63,259 nt of DNA from Deltaproteobacteria bacterium (GCA_020444045.1 JAHLLS010000031.1:1-63259); one strand, 5' to 3'. Positions 8,659-18,257 are shown, counted from the first letter of the stretch. Numbers and translations: made by a program. The notes: a model not told the origin generated them from the letters alone.

Positions 8659-10116
8659 CTACTGCTCCTTTTTGGCATTCAGCGCAGCCTGTAGTTTGTC
8701 GGCCAGCGATCCCATGGATTTTTCTTCCGCCGGCGCAAAGGACTGCCAGTTGCCGCCGCCGTCGGCACGCTCGCTCGGCCCCAGGCTGATGCGACGCTGT
8801 TCGAGATCGATGGATTCGATGGCCACCGCAAGGCGCTCACCCGGTTTGGCATTTTCCAGGCGCCCGGGTTCGAGGGCATCGTGCCAGCGCGCCTTGGGCA
8901 GCAACCCGGTCACCCCCGGTTCGATGGCGACAAACAAACCGAAGGGGGCCTTCTTCTCCACAGTCCCCTCGACGATCTGTCCTGCGCGGTACTTGGTCGA
9001 CAGGGTCTGCCAGGGGTCGCCCCCCACATCCCGCAAACTCAGGGAAAGTTTGCGATGCTCCCGATCCACGGATTTGATCATGACGGAGACCGTCTCGCCC
9101 GGTGTCACGAGATCCTCCGGTTTACGCACCCGCTGAACGAAACTGAGTTCACTGATGTGAATCAGGCCTTCGATGCCCGGCGCGACTTCGGCAAAAGCCC
9201 CGAACGGCGCACAGCGCGTAATCTTGGCCGAAACCACGTCACCGGCCTTCAAGCGTTCGATCACCGTCTCCCAGGGATTGTCTCCAGCCTGTTTGAGCGA
9301 CAGGGATAGCTTGGGCGCCTGGTTGGCCTGGCCGGCTTTGACCTCCAGCAGCTTGACCGTCAGGCGATCGCCCTCCCGGACCACGTCGCCGGCATTCTCG
9401 ACCCGCGACCAGCTCAATTCGGATACATGCACCAGGCCTTCCACCCCCGGCACGAGTTCGACAAAAGCACCGAAAGGCACCACCCGCACGACCCGGCCTT
9501 CATGCAACGAATCCGGCTTGAGTTCGGCCATAAAGGCCTCCCGGGCGGCTTCCCGTTCCTTTTCCAACAGACGCCGCCGGGAAACGACAATGTTGCGCCC
9601 GCGGGCCTCGAACTGCGTCACCAGAAACGACAGGGTTTGCCCCACATAATCTTCCGGGGTTTCCACATAGCGGATATCGATCTGGCTGACAGGACAAAAG
9701 GCGCGCTGCTGCAAAATTCGAACATCAAAACCGCCCTTGCAGGTGGCCTGCACCTTGCCCTCCACCGGAATCTGGCTGTCATGGGCTTCCTGCAGCATCT
9801 GCAGCCCGCCGAAGCCGCTGAGCGCCCGGGAGAGCCGGATTTCGCCTTCCGCCCGGGCCACCACGAAAAGATCCAGGGTGTCACCGACCTCGCAGGTCAG
9901 ATGGCCGTCGTCGTCCAGAAGCTCGGACCGTTCCACCGACCCATCGATCTTGGTCCCCGTATCGACGAAAACCGCGTCCTTACCGATCGCAATGACCCGC
10001 ACCGACACCTTGTCGCCGATCTGCAGCGAATCCTCGGATCGCCCTTCATAGGCTTCCAGAAGTTCGGCAAAACTGGGCTCGTCTTCCGGGATTTCATTTT
10101 CGTTGTCGTCAACCAT
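8659..10116 (-). CDS. S1 RNA-binding domain protein (ribosomal protein S1-like, five S1 repeats)
   Basis: The 485-residue protein starts with an acidic N-terminus (MVDDNENEIPEDEP) and carries five S1-type OB folds, beginning near SLQIGDKVSVRV, PVEGKVQATCKGG, HEGRVVRVVPFGAFVE, AGDVVSAKITRCAPFGAF and AGQIVEGTVEKKAPFGLF. The last three have the canonical FGAF/FGLF RNA-binding loop followed by GL(V/I/L)H or GLLP. Canonical S1 has six repeats, so this may be a paralogue that binds mRNA or the ribosome, or a shortened S1. The ATG at 10116 follows AGGAGAAGGTG. A longer in-frame reading to 10257 lacks family similarity. It is convergent with the CoA-transferase gene. Confidence 0.85.
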   Translation of the reverse strand: MVDDNENEIPEDEPSFAELLEAYEGRSEDSLQIGDKVSVRVIAIGKDAVFVDTGTKIDGSVERSELLDDDGHLTCEVGDTLDLFVVARAEGEIRLSRALSGFGGLQMLQEAHDSQIPVEGKVQATCKGGFDVRILQQRAFCPVSQIDIRYVETPEDYVGQTLSFLVTQFEARGRNIVVSRRRLLEKEREAAREAFMAELKPDSLHEGRVVRVVPFGAFVELVPGVEGLVHVSELSWSRVENAGDVVREGDRLTVKLLEVKAGQANQAPKLSLSLKQAGDNPWETVIERLKAGDVVSAKITRCAPFGAFAEVAPGIEGLIHISELSFVQRVRKPEDLVTPGETVSVMIKSVDREHRKLSLSLRDVGGDPWQTLSTKYRAGQIVEGTVEKKAPFGLFVAIEPGVTGLLPKARWHDALEPGRLENAKPGERLAVAIESIDLEQRRISLGPSERADGGGNWQSFAPAEEKSMGSLADKLQAALNAKKEQ

Positions 10117-10334
10117 GATCGTCACCTTCTCCTGTAGGGTGGAGTTTGAAACCTTCGTCAAGGGCCGGGGCCATCGGCATAAATGCCGGGAACCTAACAG
10201 AGCATGCAGGTCCTGGCAAGTCGTCGCCGCAGACAAAACGCCTCTTGCCCTTGCCAATCAGCAGGTAATCCATATTTTAGCCTTTGGCAATATCATCCAC
10301 GACCCAATTTGACCGACGGAGGAAAAAACGCGTC

Positions 10335-11267
10335 ATGGGAAACCAGTTTAAAACCGCTCTGCTCCTTGCCGCTCTGACTGTCTTCATTATTATGGTAGGC
10401 CGTATGATCGGCGGCCGCCAGGGAATGATCATCGCCTTTTTTCTGGCCGGCGGCATGAATTTTTTCAGTTACTGGTATTCGGACCGTATGGTGCTGCGCA
10501 TGTACCGGGCCCGGGAAGTCAACCAATCCCAGGTGCCGGAGCTGTATGCCATGGTGAGCCGTCTCAGCCGCAACGCCGGTTTGCCCATGCCGCGTGTTTA
10601 CGTGATTCCCCAGGAAACGCCCAATGCGTTTGCCACCGGCCGCAATCCGGATCACGCAGTGGTGGCAGTCACCGAAGGCTTGCTGAAATTGATGGCCCCG
10701 GCGGAAATCGAAGGCGTTCTGGCCCATGAACTGGGGCACATCAAAAACCGCGACATCCTGATCGGAACGGTAGCCGCCACCATGGCCGGCGCTGTCATGA
10801 TGCTGGCCTCCATGGCCCGCTGGTCCGCCATTTTCGGCGGCGGACGGGGGAATGACGAGGAAGGCGGCATGGGCGGCCTGGGGCTGATCGTCATGTCACT
10901 GCTGGCCCCGGTGGGGGCCATGATCATCCAGATGGCCATCTCACGCTCGCGCGAATACCTGGCCGACGCCACTGGCGCGGCCATCGCCGGCCGACCGGAC
11001 GGGCTGGCCGCGGCCCTGGAAAAACTGGGGGCCTACAGCCGGAAGCTCCCCATGCAGGCCAACCCCACCACAGCCCACATGTTCATCGTCAACCCGCTTT
11101 CCGGAGGAGGGCTTAAAAACCTCTTTTCCACCCACCCCCCCATCGAGGAACGCGTGTCCCGGCTGCGCGGCACGCCGCCGTCGGCATCGCCGCCCCCGCC
11201 CCCCGAAAAACAATCAGACCCCATGGATAGCGGCCGTGCCTTCTGGGATCGCATGTCCAACCGGTAG
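10335..11267 (+). CDS. htpX: HtpX-family membrane zinc metalloprotease
   Basis: HtpX is an inner-membrane M48 protease that degrades misfolded membrane proteins together with FtsH. This 310-residue protein has two N-terminal membrane spans (about residues 7-20 and 30-48), the zinc motif HELGH at 131-135, two further hydrophobic segments around 140-160 and 178-200, and the third-ligand region SREYLADATGA. It ends in a polar, proline-rich tail. The length is usual for the family. The ATG at 10335 follows GGAGG at about 11 bases. It is divergent from the S1-domain gene, with a spacer of just over 200 bp. Confidence 0.93.
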   Translation: MGNQFKTALLLAALTVFIIMVGRMIGGRQGMIIAFFLAGGMNFFSYWYSDRMVLRMYRAREVNQSQVPELYAMVSRLSRNAGLPMPRVYVIPQETPNAFATGRNPDHAVVAVTEGLLKLMAPAEIEGVLAHELGHIKNRDILIGTVAATMAGAVMMLASMARWSAIFGGGRGNDEEGGMGGLGLIVMSLLAPVGAMIIQMAISRSREYLADATGAAIAGRPDGLAAALEKLGAYSRKLPMQANPTTAHMFIVNPLSGGGLKNLFSTHPPIEERVSRLRGTPPSASPPPPPEKQSDPMDSGRAFWDRMSNR

Positions 11268-11384
11268 CCGGGGCGCTCCCCCCTTGCCGATAACGGCGCA
11301 CCATAAGCTGGACACAGGGGGTGGCAGAAGATGGCCGTTGTGAAAGGTGAACCCAGCGTAACAGAGGATGGTTTGCAGAAAAAA

Positions 11385-11603
11385 TCAGCGGCCGTGACAG
11401 ACCCTGCCAATCGACCGACAGCTGCGGCAAGGCCCGGCGGCCCTTTTCGCGGTGGTTTGTCCGTCCGCCCGACAAACACGGCAGCGATCATCACTGCATT
11501 GCTGGCAGGCATAGCAATCCCGGCAGGGATGTTTTCGGTTCGAGGGCGCCTCATCCGGGATGAACACCTTGCCTTCGATACCGGGAATCGTTCTAAATTT
11601 CAT
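11385..11603 (-). CDS. small cysteine-rich protein, unknown function
   Basis: This 72-residue protein starts MKFRTIPGIEGKVFIPDE and is dominated by cysteines in short spacing: CRDCYACQQC, CRVCRA, CRSC, and a last Cys near the C-terminus. The pattern CxxCxxCxxC followed by CxxC suggests a metal-binding or Fe-S or zinc knuckle protein. I believe similar short proteins occur in other sulfate reducers, but this is from memory and unverified. AGGA lies 8 bases before the ATG. The plus-strand reading over the same bases looks like a shadow. No functional neighbour is evident. Confidence 0.5.
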   Translation of the reverse strand: MKFRTIPGIEGKVFIPDEAPSNRKHPCRDCYACQQCSDDRCRVCRADGQTTAKRAAGPCRSCRSIGRVCHGR

Positions 11604-12146
11604 GGCGAAGTCCTGTCAGGGAGCTGATCCGCCCAGCATAGTTGCGGTTTGCTGAACCGCTTGTAAACCATCGGCAACGGATCGATGGTCAGGAAACCGT
11701 CCACCTCCGTCTCGCAGTCAGCTTGGCGGTATCATGCATTCATGGCGGTTCGGGTCCGTTGCCGGAAAACCCAGGGCGTGAAGATAAGACGCGAAGACGG
11801 CTTGACAAGTTGGGCCTGACAGGCCGAAGCGGCGTGGGGAGAAATGGGGGTGGATGCATGGACAATGGGCTGACAGGTGAAAGCGGACACCCAAAACAGC
11901 GACCCGGGCGTTATCCGGGCCGCCTTCAACGCGTTCACGATGTCGTTGCCATGATCGCCCATATCATCGCCAAGGCTATCTGCTATGCGTTAAGGGGAGA
12001 CACCATCGTTCAGCTGCATAGTGGGCGACTAAACCATATGTAGTGGCTTGTCAAGTTAAAAAGCCAATATATTGGGGTATCGTACCCATATACCCGAATT
12101 CTGCAACATGCTGCGCCGGCCTAACGGCAGCGGGTCGGGAGCGCCA
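11604..12146. other. intergenic region, no convincing gene
   Basis: These 543 bp separate the small Cys-rich gene from the end of trxB. The open frame 11642-12043 (+) has no Shine-Dalgarno sequence and no recognisable motif, and I do not call it. On the minus strand, TTGACA (RC of 12048-12053) could be a -35 box for the Cys-rich gene, but a good -10 is lacking. Around 12073-12096 there is a short imperfect repeat of gggta/taccc elements. Confidence 0.45.
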
Positions 12147-13121
12147 TCAGGCCAGCAGATCCGCGGGTGCTTCGCAAAAATCCGGACTGCCCTTGCGCAT
12201 CTCCACATGATGGGCCGAGGCCAGGGCCGCCACCGCGCCGTCGGCGGCTGAAATCACGATCTGTCGGAACGTTTTTTCACGCAGATCGCCAATGGCATAA
12301 ATTCCACTGATGGCCGTTTCGCAGTTGTCATTGGTCATCACGTACCCGTCGGCATTCATTTTAATACCGGCCGGCACGATCTGGTTGTTGGGCTCAAACC
12401 CGATAAACACGAAAACACCATCCAGGTCCATCGTGCGCTCTTCCGCGGAAAGAGTGTCTTTCAATCGAACGCCCACCACACCGGCATCGTCCGCCAGGAT
12501 TTCCGTCAGAACCGTATTCCACAGGACATCGATCTTGCAATCGTCCAACACGCGCTTCTGAAGTATTTTGCTGGCGCGCAATTCATCCCGGCGGTGAGCG
12601 ATGTAGACCTTTTTGGCCAGCTTGGCCAGGTAAAGCGCCTCCTCCGCGGCCGTATCGCCGCCGCCCACGACGATCACGGTCTTGTCTCGGAAGAAAAACC
12701 CGTCGCACACCGCACAGTAAGAAACGCCTTTGCCGTAGTAGTCGTCTTCGCCCGGGATACCCAGCTTGCGCGGGCTGCCGCCGACACCCAGTATAACGGC
12801 ATGGGCCTGCAACACCTGGCCGTCATCCAGATGGACTTTGTGCCAGTCCAGACCCGGCTCGATTTCGGTCACTTCCTGGTTGCGCATCTCCAGCCCGTAG
12901 GATTCGGCATGCTGAACAAATTGCATGGACAATTCAGCTCCGCTGGTGTGTTCAAAACCGGGATAGTTGTCCACCTCGTCCGACATGGTGACCTGGCCGC
13001 CGGCCACGCCTTTTTCGATCAGGACCGTCTTAAGCGCAGCCCGCATGGCATAAATGCCGGCGGAAAGGCCGCCGGGCCCGCCTCCCACAATAATCAAATC
13101 ATAAGTCTGGTCTTCTGACAT
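12147..13121 (-). CDS. trxB: thioredoxin-disulfide reductase
   Basis: TrxB transfers electrons from NADPH through FAD and a redox disulfide to thioredoxin in the cytosol. The 324-residue protein has the N-terminal FAD motif GGGPGGLSAGIYA (residues 13-25), the redox-active CAVC at 136-139 followed by DG, the NADPH motif VVGGGDTAAEEALYLAK, and the C-terminal FAD motif GIYAIGDLRE. AGGAGG precedes the ATG at 13121. No thioredoxin gene adjoins it. Alternative low-molecular-weight ferredoxin/thioredoxin reductase relatives lack the CxxC, so the assignment is solid. Confidence 0.95.
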   Translation of the reverse strand: MSEDQTYDLIIVGGGPGGLSAGIYAMRAALKTVLIEKGVAGGQVTMSDEVDNYPGFEHTSGAELSMQFVQHAESYGLEMRNQEVTEIEPGLDWHKVHLDDGQVLQAHAVILGVGGSPRKLGIPGEDDYYGKGVSYCAVCDGFFFRDKTVIVVGGGDTAAEEALYLAKLAKKVYIAHRRDELRASKILQKRVLDDCKIDVLWNTVLTEILADDAGVVGVRLKDTLSAEERTMDLDGVFVFIGFEPNNQIVPAGIKMNADGYVMTNDNCETAISGIYAIGDLREKTFRQIVISAADGAVAALASAHHVEMRKGSPDFCEAPADLLA

Positions 13122-13195
13122 GCTTATTATCCTCCTGCTGCCCAAGCGATGGTTTGAAACTGCTCGATCGTTGCATGGCCATGGGTTTGTATTGT

Positions 13196-14056
13196 CTATG
13201 CGATATATGACGTCTGGGATGCGTGCGATGCCGCACGCTCACTCAGGGCTTTTATCAGTGTCACGGTATGCCGGCCAGGTCGGCCGTCGCCGATTTTAAC
13301 GTCATCCACCTGAACCACCGGCACCACACCTTTGTTGGTGCCGGAAATGAAAACTTCATCCGCCCGGAGAAGCTCTTCCAGCGTCAGGTCCCGGACTTCG
13401 ACGGTAAAGAGACGTTGGGCCAGGTCCAGAATAAACGCCCGGGTAATGCCGGATAGGATCCGACGGCCGGGTGTTGCCAGGGTCGACCCGCTGAATATGA
13501 AAATATTGCTGGTTGTGCATTCGTAGACCTGCCCGTCGCGATCGACATAGAGGGATTCCACCGCGCCCAGGCCGCGCGCTTTTTTGAGCGCGATGGTGGC
13601 GGACAGGTAATTGATGCTCTTGGCCCCCGGAAGGATCCGGCGGTTTTGCATGGTCGTTATCTTGACACCGTCCGTGTACCATGCTTCCGGCTGGCGCGGC
13701 ATTTCCGACACCAGCACCAGCAGGCGCGGCTGGCCTTGGGGGGTCATAAAATCGGAGCTGGATCCTCCGGTAACGATGATGCGGATATTGGACTCCGGAT
13801 GCCCGTTGGCCAGGTTGCGCTGCAGTGTTTCCAGAACGATGCGGCGTAGCGCCTCGGTCGTCCAGGGTAGCAGCAGCCCCATTTTTTGCACCGAATGCTG
13901 CAACCGCTCGAGGTGCTCCTCCAACGCAAAAGGATGCCCCCCATACGTGCGCAGCAACTCAAACGCGCCCAGCCCCCTCAGAACCGCCAGATCGGTCACG
14001 GGAATGACCGCCCGGTCGGCGGGAACAAATTCGCCGTCAATGTAATACGTATCCAT
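13196..14056 (-). CDS. class IV PLP aminotransferase (BCAT / D-amino acid / PabC-like)
   Basis: The 286-residue cytosolic enzyme is of PLP fold-type IV. Visible landmarks are the N-terminal YIDGEFVPAD, the start of the active-site region VLRGLGAFELLRTYGG, the PLP-lysine region GAKSINYLSA, YECTTSNIF (phosphate and substrate contact), and LEELLRADEVFISGTNKGVVPV. It could be a branched-chain aminotransferase, a D-alanine aminotransferase or aminodeoxychorismate lyase; sequence alone does not decide. GGGAG lies very close to the chosen ATG (14056). An ATG four codons upstream is possible. It lies upstream of trxB on the same strand with a 74-bp gap. Confidence 0.85.
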   Translation of the reverse strand: MDTYYIDGEFVPADRAVIPVTDLAVLRGLGAFELLRTYGGHPFALEEHLERLQHSVQKMGLLLPWTTEALRRIVLETLQRNLANGHPESNIRIIVTGGSSSDFMTPQGQPRLLVLVSEMPRQPEAWYTDGVKITTMQNRRILPGAKSINYLSATIALKKARGLGAVESLYVDRDGQVYECTTSNIFIFSGSTLATPGRRILSGITRAFILDLAQRLFTVEVRDLTLEELLRADEVFISGTNKGVVPVVQVDDVKIGDGRPGRHTVTLIKALSERAASHASQTSYIA

Positions 14057-14308
14057 AGCTCCCTGCATTTGCCACACCGTCCGTCCCAAAAGATTCCGCG
14101 GCCACGGGCCCGGGATCAACCGTCGCTATTCTGACCGCCCCTCCCATATCAGGAAGCCTTGGGCTTTGCAATTGTCCTCTCAATAGCACTGGATAGGCGG
14201 CTAATTATCCGTTATGGTAGGGAATGATGACCTGTTGTCAATCACCCGCGACGTCACCTGCGGCCACTGCAGTCGGCCGCTGCCGTCCATCCACAAAGGA
14301 GCATGTCC

Positions 14309-15130
14309 ATGCCTGACACCTCGTTTTACACGGTCGCCAAGAAACCGCCCATCGCCTGGGTTCATCTCAACCGCCCCGACAAAAAAAATGCCATGAATCC
14401 TCCGGCCTGGCATGAAGCTCCGCCGTTATTTGAAGATCTTGATCAGGACCCCGACATCCGGGTTGTCATCCTGGCCGCCCATGGGTCCTGCTTTTCGGTG
14501 GGCATCGACCTGGTGGAAATGGCAGGAGAGCTCCCCGAAATTATGGAAAAAGAACAGATGGGCGGGGTCAAGTGGCGCTTGCTGAAAAAAATCGACGCCC
14601 TGCAGGACACCATGTCCTGCATCGAGCGCTGCCGCAAACCGGTCATCGCCGCGATTCACGGCTATTGCATCGGGGCCGGCCTGGACATGGTGACGGCCTG
14701 CGATATTCGCCTGTGTTCCCGGGATGCCGTATTTTCACTCAAGGAAGCCGCGGTCGGATTTGTGGCGGACGTCGGGGTGCTGCAGCGGATCCCCCTGATC
14801 GTAGGACAGGGAATTGCCCGGGAGCTGGCCTATACGGCCAAAACCATCGACGCGGCGCGCGCCCGGGAAATCCTTCTGGTCAACGAGGTCTTTGACGATC
14901 AGGTCACCCTCATGGCCGGAGCCGAAGCCATGGCCGCAGAAATTGCCGCCAATGCCCCGCTGGCCGTCGAAGCCACGAAAAACGTCCTGAACTACGGGGT
15001 CGGCAAAAGCATCGATGACGGTCTGCGCTATGTCGCCTCCATGAGCACCAATATCGTGCCGTCCAAGGACTTGATGGAAGCCTTCACGGCCTTCATGGAG
15101 AAGCGGCCTCCCCATTTCATCGGTGAGTAA
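14309..15130 (+). CDS. crotonase; probable delta3,5-delta2,4-dienoyl-CoA isomerase-like enoyl-CoA hydratase/isomerase
   Basis: This is a 273-residue crotonase-fold enzyme of fatty acyl-CoA metabolism. The oxyanion-hole regions are SCFSVGIDL and AIHGYCIGAGLD. The segment FSLKEAAVGFVADVGVLQRIP closely recalls eukaryotic ECH1, where a Glu and an Asp in this segment shift double bonds in dienoyl-CoAs. The same Glu and Asp are present. It could therefore process unsaturated fatty acids, though a simple hydratase cannot be excluded. AAAGGAG is 7 bases from the ATG at 14309; the ATG at 14303 is too close to it. The gene stands alone and is divergent from the aminotransferase gene. Confidence 0.85.
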   Translation: MPDTSFYTVAKKPPIAWVHLNRPDKKNAMNPPAWHEAPPLFEDLDQDPDIRVVILAAHGSCFSVGIDLVEMAGELPEIMEKEQMGGVKWRLLKKIDALQDTMSCIERCRKPVIAAIHGYCIGAGLDMVTACDIRLCSRDAVFSLKEAAVGFVADVGVLQRIPLIVGQGIARELAYTAKTIDAARAREILLVNEVFDDQVTLMAGAEAMAAEIAANAPLAVEATKNVLNYGVGKSIDDGLRYVASMSTNIVPSKDLMEAFTAFMEKRPPHFIGE

Positions 15131-15157
15131 ATTTGCGCACCCCGCCGGGACGGCAAT

Positions 15158-16117
15158 CTACCATTTCCAGAGAACGGGGTTGTCGTCCAGCTGCGCCGTC
15201 ACCTGACGGCTGATCCGATCCATCTCCGCCAGATCCTCGGGCGTCAGGGAGACAGCCCCGGCCTGGGCGTTTTCAAGCGCCTGGGTAGCATTGCGCGCAC
15301 CGGCAATGGCGCAGGCGCCGGGCTGGGCGATGACCCAGGCCAACGCCAACTGACCGAGGGTGATGGCGTGGCGGTCGGCGATCGGTTTGAGCGCCGCGAG
15401 GGCATCCTGCACCCGCGTGAAAACCGGTTCCTGGAACAGGCGGTTGGCGCGCCGGTGATCACCCCGTTTGAACCGGTGATCCGGCCCGAACTTGCCGGTG
15501 AGAATCCCCTGGGCCATCGGGGAATAGGCCAGGATGGAAAGCCCTTCCGCCGCACAAACCGGCATGGCATCCGTCTCCACATGCCGCCAGAGCAGCGAAT
15601 AGGGCGGTTGCAAACTCACGATATCGCCATAGGCCATGGCCTCTTCCAGCTGGATGCGGGAAAAATTGGAGACCCCGATCGCGCGGATCTTGCCCTGCTC
15701 CTTCAGCGCGGTCAACGCCCGCATGGTCTCCTCGATCGGCACCACCGAACTGCCGAACGAACCGGAAGGCCAATGAATCTGGTAAAGATCGATATAGTCC
15801 GTTTGAAGATTGGCCAAAGAGCGCTCACAGGCGGCGATCACCTGATCGTATTGGAGTTCGTTGGCAAATACCTTGGTGGCAATGACGACCTGGGGTCGCC
15901 GCTCGCCAACGGCTTTGCCCACCACGCGTTCCGAATGGCCCTTGCCGTAGACCGCCGCCGTATCGATCGTATTGACGCCGGCATCGACAGCCGCCTGGAT
16001 GGCGCGCGTGGTTTCGGCATCATCGATGTCGGCCCACATGTCACGACCCGCCTGCCAGGTTCCCATGATGATGGGCGAAATCTTGATGTCGCTCAACCCT
16101 AAGTTGCGCAGTTCCAT
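15158..16117 (-). CDS. aldo/keto reductase
   Basis: The 319-residue NAD(P)H-dependent oxidoreductase has the AKR TIM barrel. The catalytic tetrad is visible as Asp and Tyr in TIDTAAVYGKGHSE, Lys in VVIATKV, and His in LYQIHWPS. The cofactor region includes RAIGVSNFS and, near the C-terminus, AIAGARNATQALENAQA. It most resembles the YajO/general stress AKR group. The substrate is unknown, probably an aldehyde. GAGGAGAGGG lies before the ATG at 16117. It is divergent from the LUD gene across 195 bp. Confidence 0.9.
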   Translation of the reverse strand: MELRNLGLSDIKISPIIMGTWQAGRDMWADIDDAETTRAIQAAVDAGVNTIDTAAVYGKGHSERVVGKAVGERRPQVVIATKVFANELQYDQVIAACERSLANLQTDYIDLYQIHWPSGSFGSSVVPIEETMRALTALKEQGKIRAIGVSNFSRIQLEEAMAYGDIVSLQPPYSLLWRHVETDAMPVCAAEGLSILAYSPMAQGILTGKFGPDHRFKRGDHRRANRLFQEPVFTRVQDALAALKPIADRHAITLGQLALAWVIAQPGACAIAGARNATQALENAQAGAVSLTPEDLAEMDRISRQVTAQLDDNPVLWKW

Positions 16118-16312
16118 AACCCTCTCCTCAATTTTACAGTTGACCCGTCCCCTGTTTAATTCATACAGAGTATAGGTTGCAAGTCCGCCGATTGTGCGGC
16201 CTCAATCGTGTTCATGAAAGGCCCTCCCGTCAAGTGCCAGGCGACCTGTCGCAGGCCGCCGCCGGAGGGCTCCAACACGCAAGATCAACCATCGAAAACG
16301 CAGGAGAAACGG

Positions 16313-16966
16313 GTGGAGAAACCGATCGACAACTACTGGCAGTTGCGTCTGGAGCACCTGAAAACCGCTCTGGAAAAAAATAATTTCGAGGTGTATCTGG
16401 CCTCCCGGCCGGAAGATACCCCCCGCATCGTGACCGAAGACATTCTGCCGGTGATAAAACCCGCCAGCATGTCCTGGGGCGGATCGCGAACCTTTGTGGA
16501 ATGCGGACTTTACCGCCAGCTGCGCACCATGGATGGCGTGAGCGTTCTGGACACCTATGACACCACGATTTCAGACACCGAAAAGATGGAAAGACGGCGC
16601 CAGGCACTGCTGGTGGACGTATTTTTCACCAGTACGAACGCCGTGACGGAAAGCGGTCATCTGGTCAACCTGGATATGATCGGCAACCGCATCGCGGCCC
16701 TGACATTCGGCCCCAAGTTCGTGGTCGTATTGATCGGCCGGAACAAAATCGTACCGGATCTTGAAAACGCCTGGGATCGCATCAAGAATTACGCGGCGCC
16801 CGTGAATACCATGCGGCTGGAGAAAAAAACACCCTGTCAGGCCACATCCTTCTGCCAGGACTGCAACAGCCCCGACCGCATATGCAACACGTGGACGATC
16901 ACCGAAAAAGCATTCCCCAAACACCGCGTTAAAATCATTTTGATCAACGCAGACCTGGGGTTTTAA
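16313..16966 (+). CDS. LUD-domain protein (lactate utilisation / LutC-YkgG type)
   Basis: The 217-residue single LUD-domain protein (formerly DUF162) carries SMSWGGSRTFVECGL, DVFFTSTNAVTESG and LVNLDMIGNRIAAL, the core of the fold. It ends in a cysteine motif PCQATSFCQDCNSPDRIC and LINADLGF, as in short YkgG-like proteins. LutC takes part in L-lactate oxidation with LutA and LutB, but neither partner is here, so the role is open. The start is taken as GTG 16313, 6 bases after AGGAGAAAC. The frame extends upstream to an ATG at 16208 without family similarity. Confidence 0.82.
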   Translation: MEKPIDNYWQLRLEHLKTALEKNNFEVYLASRPEDTPRIVTEDILPVIKPASMSWGGSRTFVECGLYRQLRTMDGVSVLDTYDTTISDTEKMERRRQALLVDVFFTSTNAVTESGHLVNLDMIGNRIAALTFGPKFVVVLIGRNKIVPDLENAWDRIKNYAAPVNTMRLEKKTPCQATSFCQDCNSPDRICNTWTITEKAFPKHRVKIILINADLGF

Positions 16967-17081
16967 GCGTGATCCGTTGCCATGAAACCCATTCGATCGA
17001 ATACAGGCCGAGCGTCGATAGACATACGTCTATCCACCGGCCACCCCTCACCGGCATGACCGACAGGCAAAACCGCCGCCC

Positions 17082-18116
17082 ATGAACCGTCTACCCAAAC
17101 CCCTCGGGCTCGATCTCGGATTTGGATTCACCAAATGCATTGATGGGGAGCGAACCGTTATTTTTCAGTCCCATATGTGTCAGGGACCAGGGGAATCCGA
17201 CGTTGCTACGGAACTACCTGAAGAAACCTACCACATCGCGCTGGACGACAGAGATTATATCGTGGGAAATGACACCCTCAGTCCGTCGCTCTTTGAAGAT
17301 TTCGCCCGCCGACCCGAGCGGCTGATCAATACCTACGGGAAACGGCTGGTTCTGACCGCAACGGCCCCCTTTTCCAGTCATGAAACCCCATTGCATGTGG
17401 TCATCGGCCTGCCGATCACCTACTTTCAACACTGGGCAACCGAACTGACCAAACGGCTGACCGGCTATCACAAAATCGGTATTTACCAGTCAGACGGTCG
17501 TTGCGCGCGCAAGAACATTCATATTCGCAAAGTCCATGTCATTCCGACCCCCCTCGGGACCTATACCGGGCTTATCATGGATGCCGACGGACGGCGGCAG
17601 GCCTCCGAATATGACGACCTGAAAATCGCCGTCGTCGATATCGGGTTTCGCACGACCGACATCATGGTCATGGCGTCCGGGCGTTTCTGCAACCGGGGCA
17701 GCGGCACCATCGAAATGGGAATAGCCAACGGGTTTGAAAAAATCGCCGGCCGGCTCTATCGGGAATCCGGCGTTATTCCGGATCTGGCTCGCCTCTACAA
17801 AGCCATCCGCCTGGGATCCATCCGCATTGAAGACCAGGAGTATAATTTGACCAAACTGCGCGATGAAATCTATCGTGAGATGTCCTCCGCCTTGGCGGAT
17901 CGCATCAACTATGGCCTCAAAGATGACTGGGACATCGAACGGGTTCTGTTGACCGGTGGCGGAGCCGCGGATGCCGCCGCAACGATTGCCCCGCTCATCG
18001 ACAGTGACGTCGTTTTGATTGAACACGAACACGATGTCCGCCTAAGCAACGTCCAGGGGCAGCTCCGCCTGGCACGGCACATGTGGGGCGCCTCCGGATT
18101 TTGCAATGCCGGGTAG
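17082..18116 (+). CDS. ParM/StbA-like bacterial actin ATPase, chromosomal
   Basis: The 344-residue protein shows the actin/Hsp70-type ATPase motifs: phosphate-1 LGLDLGFGFTK near residue 8, phosphate-2 IAVVDIGFRTTDIMVM near residue 185, and the adenosine motif RVLLTGGGAAD near residue 285. The overall pattern, including HVVIGLPITYF, resembles ParM/Alp and the actin-like N-domain family that segregates plasmids as filaments. No parR-like DNA-binding gene or repeated parC-like iterons adjoins it. It may be a domesticated actin or a remnant of an integrated plasmid. The Shine-Dalgarno sequence is weak, and another start within the first codons is possible. Confidence 0.8.
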   Translation: MNRLPKPLGLDLGFGFTKCIDGERTVIFQSHMCQGPGESDVATELPEETYHIALDDRDYIVGNDTLSPSLFEDFARRPERLINTYGKRLVLTATAPFSSHETPLHVVIGLPITYFQHWATELTKRLTGYHKIGIYQSDGRCARKNIHIRKVHVIPTPLGTYTGLIMDADGRRQASEYDDLKIAVVDIGFRTTDIMVMASGRFCNRGSGTIEMGIANGFEKIAGRLYRESGVIPDLARLYKAIRLGSIRIEDQEYNLTKLRDEIYREMSSALADRINYGLKDDWDIERVLLTGGGAADAAATIAPLIDSDVVLIEHEHDVRLSNVQGQLRLARHMWGASGFCNAG

Positions 18117-18257
18117 CCCGCCGGACCATGCCCGGATCGATGGCCCCCGGAGGAATCCGATGTTTGAATTCCACGGCGTCGATCAAAGGCCCGCCACCAT
18201 GGATAAACGCCCTGCGGAAGCGGGACGGCACCCGCTTCCCTGCACCATGCCGTCGTC

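Noticed and set aside
11642..12043. 133-codon frame between the Cys-rich gene and trxB
   Set aside because: No ribosome-binding site, no recognisable domain, composition like non-coding G+C-rich DNA.
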